64,000 bases of DNA from Polyangiaceae bacterium. GTDB taxonomy: Bacteria > Myxococcota_A > Polyangia > Polyangiales > Polyangiaceae. Under the pieces are notes generated by a model. It saw only the letters and a list, made by a program, of their open reading frames with translations, searched no databases and was not told the DNA's origin. The translations under genes were made by a program, and so were the position numbers. The stretch spans positions 1 to 64,000 of the forward strand of contig JADJYE010000040.1 of the NCBI GenBank assembly GCA_016719945.1. The letters run 5' to 3'. This document shows, piece after piece, positions 58,930-64,000 of the stretch (position 1 is its first letter; each line of letters starts with the position of its first letter).

Positions 58930-59078
58930 CGGGTTCGTTCTGTCGCGCGAAACGGGCCGTTCGGAGGCCCGGTGCCTCTCGCTCTCTCCTCTCTCGCTCT
59001 GCCTCTCGTGCCCCGCCCGTTCGACCCGCCACTCGGCCGCGCGGAATGAGCCCCGCGGCCGCGGCGTAGCTGGCCTCC

Positions 59079-60020
59079 GTGAGAGCTCCGTCACGCGCGA
59101 CGACGCGCTGGGTCCCGCTGGCGCTGCTGCTCATCGCGAGCTGCGCCAGACCGCTGGAGCCGCTGCGTCCGTCCGTCGCGCTCGACGGCGACGCCAACGA
59201 AGACCCGCCGCTCGGCGACTCGGGCATCGACTGGGGGGCGAAGCTGTTTCCTCCCAAGCCGGCCGCCGATCCCGCGCCCGCTGCCGCCGATCCCGCGAGC
59301 GCTGCCGCAACGCCCGCGCCCACGCCTACGCCTTCGCCCGCGCTCGACCCTCCGCTGCCGCCGCCCCACTTCGAGCCCTCGGATCTCCCTGTCTCCGACT
59401 CGTCAACACCGATCGAGGCTCGCTCTCTCTCGGAGGTGTGCGCAGCGTTCATGGCGGTCCCGCCTGTCGCGTCTCGCGAGGGGGTGCCGGGCAAGCCACG
59501 ATCGTGCAAGCCGCTCACGCTCTCGACGCCGTTCACTCCGACCCAGCAGTACCTCGGGGTCTCGGCGCTGCGTCTGTTCGACGGGACCGCGGCGTTCTCG
59601 CAGCTCTATGTGCAGACGCCCTCGGGGCTCGCGGCGCTCCCGGTCGGGTGGGACGTCGTCGATCCCGACGACCCTGGCTGTCCGTCGATGGTGCGGCTCG
59701 CGGGGGTCGAGCAGCTGCGGGTGGAGAGGGGCATGCTGGTCGTGGTCGCCCTCGGGGAGGACTCGACGTGGGTCGATCCGATCAATGAGCAGGATGGCGG
59801 GCGGCGCACGCGCCTCACGCCTCAGGTGGTGCTGGCCGATCTCGACGGCGACGTGCTGCACACGCGGGTGTTCCAGCCTCGGATGTTCGGCGGCGCAGAC
59901 CTCGGCGAGAAGGTGCAGCCCGCCCCGACCGAGGTGCCCTGGCACCGCCTCGACTGGTCGGGGCGTCGCGGCTTCTCTGTCTCTGCACGCGGCACGCTGC
60001 TCGGCGTCCTAGCACCTTGA
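59079..60020 (+). CDS. Putative lipoprotein with Pro/Ala-rich linker
   Basis: GTG start; 313 residues. Signal peptide with lipobox VPLALLLIASC (Cys near 22), then a disordered Pro/Ala-rich linker (about residues 60-95), then a globular domain (FTPTQQYLGVSALRLFDGTA; PGCPSMVRLAGVEQL). No family was recognised. The layout is common among surface lipoproteins of myxobacteria. Confidence 0.7.
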   Translation: MRAPSRATTRWVPLALLLIASCARPLEPLRPSVALDGDANEDPPLGDSGIDWGAKLFPPKPAADPAPAAADPASAAATPAPTPTPSPALDPPLPPPHFEPSDLPVSDSSTPIEARSLSEVCAAFMAVPPVASREGVPGKPRSCKPLTLSTPFTPTQQYLGVSALRLFDGTAAFSQLYVQTPSGLAALPVGWDVVDPDDPGCPSMVRLAGVEQLRVERGMLVVVALGEDSTWVDPINEQDGGRRTRLTPQVVLADLDGDVLHTRVFQPRMFGGADLGEKVQPAPTEVPWHRLDWSGRRGFSVSARGTLLGVLAP

Positions 60021-60114
60021 CGACAGACGGCGCGGCCGCGCGCCATCGCATCCGTGTTACTCGACCCTTGCGGCCGGTCTCCACGACGGCGAGCGACTCG
60101 GGGGGAGAGACGAC

Positions 60115-60594
60115 GTGTCCGACCAGCGCTTCACGACCCACACACTCGACGCGGCCCAGTCGGTCGCGGTGCTCGACGGCCTGATCTTGGTCTGGGTGCG
60201 CGCGGTCCCGAGCGCGGCGAGCGTGCACGCGCTGCGCACCCACATCCAAGCGGCGCGCCCTGCGCCGTGGGGGGTCGTCCACTTCTTCGAGCTCGAGCGG
60301 GTGGGCCTGCCGGACGAACCGACCCGCTCCGCGTATGCAGAGCTGACGCGCGACGCGAAGGCGAGCGGCCGCTGCACGGCGCTGGTCACCGAGCGGCTGC
60401 TCATGCAGTCCATCGTCCGCTCGGTGGTCAGCGGGCTCAGGCTGCTCACGCGCCACCAGGGGCAGATCGAGACCTTCCCCAGCCTCGCCGCGGCGCTGCC
60501 CTGGCTCGAGACGCAACGGCCAACCAGCCGCGCGCGGCTCGAGCCCGAGGCCCTGCCGGCCGCGCTCGAGGCCCTGCGCGCGGCGCAGGTCTGA
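60115..60594 (+). CDS. Hypothetical 159-residue alpha/beta protein
   Basis: SVAVLDGLILVWVRAVPSAA, PWGVVHFFELERVGLPDEPT, and SGRCTALVTERLLMQSIVRS give alternating strand-helix elements suggesting a STAS/SpoIIAA-like fold. No active-site motif is seen. It ends four bases before the convergent sigma-54 activator gene. Confidence 0.6.
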   Translation: MSDQRFTTHTLDAAQSVAVLDGLILVWVRAVPSAASVHALRTHIQAARPAPWGVVHFFELERVGLPDEPTRSAYAELTRDAKASGRCTALVTERLLMQSIVRSVVSGLRLLTRHQGQIETFPSLAAALPWLETQRPTSRARLEPEALPAALEALRAAQV

Positions 60595-60597
60595 GGC

Positions 60598-61764
60598 TCA
60601 GCTCTCCTCGGCGCCGTGCTTCTCCATCCACCGCCTGAGCTTGCTGCGATGGATGCCGAGCGCGCGCGCGGCCACCGAGACGTTGGCCGCCGAGACCTGC
60701 AGCGCGAGGCGGATGTCCTCATCCTTGGGCTCCTCCGCCGCGGCCGTCGCGGCGTCTGTCTCGAGCGGCTCCTCCTTGGGCAGGTGCTCTGCGCCGAGCT
60801 GGTCGTGGCCGTCGACCTCGGCGGTGACGGCGCAGGCCTCGACCGTGCGTAGCAGCTCGCGCACGTTGCCCGGCCAGCGCAGGGTGAGCGCGCGCTCGAC
60901 GAAGCCGAGGCTGGGGCGCACCGCGGAGCCCGCGCGTCGCAGCTCGAGCTCGATCAAGAAGGGGATCTCGTAGCGGCGGGCGGCGAGCGGCGGCAGCTCG
61001 AGCATCGGCGTGGCGATGCGATGAAAGAGGTCCTCGCGAAAGCGCTTGCTCGCGACGTCGCTGCGCAGGTCCTTCATGGTGGCGAAGCAGACGCGCACCT
61101 CGGCGCGGCGCGGGCGCACGTCGCCCACCGCGAAGAACTCGCGCGTCTCGAGGAAGCGCAGCAGCTTGGCCTGCACCCCGGGCTCGAGCTCGGCCACCTC
61201 GTCGAGGAACAGGGTGCCCCCGTCGGCGGCCTGCACGTGGCCGATGGCGTCTTGCTCGGCGCCTGTGAACGCGCCCTTCTTGGCCCCGAACAGCAGCCGC
61301 TCCGCGATCGCGGGCGCGATCGTGGCGCAGTTGATCGCCACGAACGGGCCGGCCCCCTGGCTCTCGTGAAAGGCGCGCGCGAGCAGCTCCTTGCCGGTCC
61401 CGCTCGCGCCGAGCACGAGCAGCTGCCCGAGGCGCCCGTAGGCCTGCGCGCGCCGGATCAGGTCCCCGAGCGCGGGGCCCTGCACCTGCTCGCCGCGCAC
61501 GTGGGTCGGCGCGTCGGCGAACTTGCGCCCGTCCCTCACGGCGACGAACAGCGTGCGCCCCGCGCGCACGACGGCGCCCTCGTCGAGCTCGCGCTTGCCT
61601 GTCACGCGCTGGCCGTCCACGAACGTGCCGTTGCGGCTGCCGAGGTCTTCGAGCACGAGCTGCCGTGGGCCGCTCAGGCCGAAGTGATCGCGGCTCATCT
61701 GGTCATCGACCAGGCCGAGCTCGCCCAGCCGATCACGCCCGACCTTGCCCGGCGAGACGACCAC
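60598..61764 (-). CDS. FHA-domain sigma-54-dependent activator
   Basis: GTG start; 388 residues. FHA domain at 1-75 (MSRDHFGLSG and LEDLGSRNGTFVDGQRVTGK), AAA+ domain with Walker A GASGTGKE, GAFTGA loop, GGTLFLDEVAEL and RWPGNVREL, and a C-terminal Fis-type HTH (VSVAARALGIHRSKLRRWM). FHA domains bind phosphothreonine, so activity is probably switched by a Ser/Thr kinase; such a kinase is encoded divergently next door. Confidence 0.9.
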   Translation of the reverse strand: MVVSPGKVGRDRLGELGLVDDQMSRDHFGLSGPRQLVLEDLGSRNGTFVDGQRVTGKRELDEGAVVRAGRTLFVAVRDGRKFADAPTHVRGEQVQGPALGDLIRRAQAYGRLGQLLVLGASGTGKELLARAFHESQGAGPFVAINCATIAPAIAERLLFGAKKGAFTGAEQDAIGHVQAADGGTLFLDEVAELEPGVQAKLLRFLETREFFAVGDVRPRRAEVRVCFATMKDLRSDVASKRFREDLFHRIATPMLELPPLAARRYEIPFLIELELRRAGSAVRPSLGFVERALTLRWPGNVRELLRTVEACAVTAEVDGHDQLGAEHLPKEEPLETDAATAAAEEPKDEDIRLALQVSAANVSVAARALGIHRSKLRRWMEKHGAEES

Positions 61765-61917
61765 CGACAGCGCGCCCTGGAGTAGACCGCGACCAGCGCA
61801 GGCCGCTCAGGGTCCCCGTGGTGCGGTTCGTCGCTGACGATGGGCGCGGTGCGCGTTCGACTCATCATGGTTGGTCGCGCCTGGAGCAACCGGTCCCCTC
61901 CGCCGACCGGGAGCGGT

Positions 61918-64000
61918 ATGTTACGTCCCGTGAGGGTCGCGTGTCTGCCGGAGGCCGATCTCGGCGACCGCTTCGAGTGGCTGGCCCACCTCGGGAGCGG
62001 CGGGTACGGCCGCGTCGATCTGGCGTTCGACAGGGTCCGGGGGCAGCGCGTCGCGCTCAAGCGGCTGCGCGCCGAGCACCCCGATCCGAGCCAGCTGAAG
62101 CGAGAGTTCCGCGTGCTGCGCGATCTCGCCCACAAGAACCTGGTGACGATGCTCGAGCTGGTCCTCGAGCCGACGCTCGAGTGCATCGTCCTCGAGTACG
62201 TCGAGGGCAGCGATCTGCTCCGCTACCTCGGGGTTGGCGCGGCTCCCTCGCAGACCCACACCCGGACGGCCCTGGTGAGCGAGGCGGCAGCAGCCGAGCC
62301 GCACTCGAGCCCGGGGCGCTGCGACAGGGGCGCGCTGGTCGCCTGCCTGTCGCAGCTGGTCGACGCGCTCGAGCTGCTCGAGCGCCACGGCTGGGTGCAC
62401 GGCGACCTCAAGCCCGAGAACGTGCTGGTCGACGCCGAGGGTCGCGTCGTGGTGCTCGACTTCGGCATCGCGCGGCTCGCCGGCAGCAAGCCTGCGCGCG
62501 CCGTGGGCACGCTCGCGTACATGGCGCCCGAGCAGATCGACGCGTCGGACGCGCTCACGTCCGCGGTCGACCGCTACGCGCTGGGCGTCCTCTTGTACCG
62601 GGCGCTGTCGGGCGTGCTGCCGTTCGTGGGCTCCGCCAGCGAGGTGCGCGCGCAGCAGCGCTCCGGCGCGCCCGCCCTCGGGGCCGGCACCCTCGAGCAG
62701 CTCTGCCGCGAGCTGATGTCCGAGGACCCGACGCGCCGCCCGACCTTCGCGCGCGTGCGAGCGGCGCTGGGCGCCGAGCCGCGCGTGCCCGTCGCGACGG
62801 CGTCGAGCTCGGGGCTGCACCCGCGCCTGCCAGCGCCGTTCGTCGGTCGAGGTCGCGAGCTCGAGCGCGCCATGGCCGCGCTCCACGCCTCCACCGCGCC
62901 GATCCTGACGGTGGTCGCGGGACCCGGCCTCGGCAAGACCACCCTCCTCGATCGCCTGGTGGCCGCGAGCGGGCGGCGCGCGCTCCGCTCGCGCTGCTAC
63001 GCCAACGAGTCGATCCGCTGGAACGCGATCGACGGGCTGCTCGACAGCCTGCTCGCGGGCGGCCTCCGGGTCGACCCCGACGACGACGCGGATCTCGCGG
63101 CCTTGGCGCGCCTCTTTCCGGCGCTCAGCCGCCGCGCCGCGCCGCCCCTCGCCGACGGCGCGCCGCTCGCCGAGCGCCTCAGATCGGCCGCGCGCGGGCT
63201 GCTGCGCCTGGTCGAGCGCGATGGCATCGAGCTCTTGATCGTCGATGACGTGCAATGGGCGGACGCCGACTCGATGGCGCTGCTGCGAGAGCTGTTGGCG
63301 CTGCCCTCCGACCTGTCTGTCATCATCGCGATGCGCGGGCCCGACGCTCGCAGCGACGCCATCTCGGAGGGGCTCGCGCGCAGCGGGCGCGCGCTCGAGC
63401 GGCTCGAGCTGGCGCCCCTCGACGCGGAGGCGATCTCCGAGCTGTGGTCGGCGCTGCGCCCGTTCGAGCCGGTCGACCTCGAGCACGTGCTCTCGGCGAC
63501 GGGCGGCGTCCCCTTCCTGATCGAGGAGCTCGCGCGCGCCGAGCTCGAGATCGAGGGCCGAGAGGCCGTGCTCATGAACCTGCTCAGCGTGCACGACGCC
63601 CCGCTCGACGGCGCGCTGCTGCAGCGCGCCTCGCTGATCGAGCCCCACGCGCTGCGGCGGCTGGTGAACGAGCGGGTGCTGCGCGTCGAGCGCGCAGGCG
63701 CGGGCCGAGAGCGCTTCGACCTCTACCACGACGTGCTCCGCCAGCGCTGGCTCGCGCGGCTCTCGACCGAGGCCCGGCGCGCCGCCCACCTTACGCTGGC
63801 CGACGCCATGCTCGACCGAGGCGACGGCACCGCCGACGACATCGCGACCCACCTGCTCGCGGCCAACGACGAGCGGGCCCCGCGCTACGTCGGCGCCGCG
63901 GCCGAGGAGGCCGAGCGCGTGCTCGCCTTCGATCGCGCGGCCACCTGGCACCTCCGTCGCCTCTCCCTGCCCATGGCCGACGAGGAGCAGCTCGTGGTGC
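61918..64000 (+). CDS. Ser/Thr protein kinase fused to an AAA16-type ATPase, 3' end beyond window
   Basis: ATG 61918 with a GGGAG ribosome site; 694 codons visible. Kinase domain at about 20-280: glycine loop LGSGGYGRV, VALKRL, catalytic loop HGDLKPEN (HGD instead of HRD, near residue 162), LDFGIARL, GTLAYMAPEQ. Then a P-loop ATPase with FVGRGRELERAM, GPGLGKTT and LLIVDDVQWAD, as in myxobacterial kinase-ATPase-TPR proteins. It is divergent from the FHA activator, its likely target. Confidence 0.9.
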   Translation, partial: MLRPVRVACLPEADLGDRFEWLAHLGSGGYGRVDLAFDRVRGQRVALKRLRAEHPDPSQLKREFRVLRDLAHKNLVTMLELVLEPTLECIVLEYVEGSDLLRYLGVGAAPSQTHTRTALVSEAAAAEPHSSPGRCDRGALVACLSQLVDALELLERHGWVHGDLKPENVLVDAEGRVVVLDFGIARLAGSKPARAVGTLAYMAPEQIDASDALTSAVDRYALGVLLYRALSGVLPFVGSASEVRAQQRSGAPALGAGTLEQLCRELMSEDPTRRPTFARVRAALGAEPRVPVATASSSGLHPRLPAPFVGRGRELERAMAALHASTAPILTVVAGPGLGKTTLLDRLVAASGRRALRSRCYANESIRWNAIDGLLDSLLAGGLRVDPDDDADLAALARLFPALSRRAAPPLADGAPLAERLRSAARGLLRLVERDGIELLIVDDVQWADADSMALLRELLALPSDLSVIIAMRGPDARSDAISEGLARSGRALERLELAPLDAEAISELWSALRPFEPVDLEHVLSATGGVPFLIEELARAELEIEGREAVLMNLLSVHDAPLDGALLQRASLIEPHALRRLVNERVLRVERAGAGRERFDLYHDVLRQRWLARLSTEARRAAHLTLADAMLDRGDGTADDIATHLLAANDERAPRYVGAAAEEAERVLAFDRAATWHLRRLSLPMADEEQLVV

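Noticed and set aside
61921..63951. 676-codon minus-strand frame opposite the kinase
   Set aside because: The kinase-ATPase reading has intact glycine loop, DFG and P-loop motifs, so the antisense frame is a shadow.

Overview
The window is very GC-rich DNA that looks like a chromosome of a Myxococcota-type bacterium (order Polyangiales or a relative). This is inferred from the right edge: a Ser/Thr kinase fused to a large P-loop ATPase, an FHA-type sigma-54 activator and proline/alanine-rich lipoproteins. There are no rRNA genes and no CRISPR array. The only intact RNA gene is an initiator tRNA-fMet at about 58.85 kb.

Region 1 (1-20.1 kb) is a graveyard of mobile DNA. From the left it holds a decayed IS21-type istAB pair, a group II intron with a frameshifted reverse transcriptase, an IS66 fragment, and a run of tiny coupled phage- or plasmid-like genes ending in a DnaB/RepA-like helicase beside an iteron array. 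Next come a tRNA-Ser 3'-half (an attachment-site scar), an AbiE-type gene pair with an orphan antitoxin and a truncated tyrosine integrase, then an ISKra4-type element split by a second IS21 element. The region closes with a phytochelatin synthase gene interrupted by a 1.5-kb IS with a 9-bp target duplication. The nested insertions can be undone on paper and restore the reading frames.

Region 2 (20.2-28.8 kb) holds a sigma-54 activator divergent from a flavoprotein/alcohol-dehydrogenase pair with a near-consensus -24/-12 promoter, then two copies of a 185-bp MITE-like repeat around a DUF4336 gene and an Rpn-like nuclease gene. Region 3 (28.9-35 kb) holds a HIT gene followed by a phospholipase-D/SF2-helicase/S24 protein, a PIN-antitoxin module with a 9-bp tandem operator, and IS remnants.

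Region 4 (35.0-58.9 kb) is a tandem pair of islands at the 3' end of tRNA-fMet. Three direct repeats (35.03, 37.62 and 58.76 kb) each carry the tRNA 3' end and its downstream hairpin. The small island carries a PIN module. The 21-kb island carries a three-gene TCM/TcmP/nuclease-ATPase operon, a five-gene type I restriction operon with an inserted Mrr-like nuclease and a YgjP-like peptidase, a small resolvase, a filamentous-phage-type replication initiator, an RHH protein, a ParB-like protein and a large serine recombinase whose 3' end lies inside the attachment repeat. It therefore looks like a serine-integrase element able to replicate and partition while carrying anti-phage functions. Region 5 (59-64 kb) is ordinary chromosome: a lipoprotein, a small conserved-type protein, an FHA-sigma-54 activator and the start of a kinase-ATPase gene that runs off the right edge.
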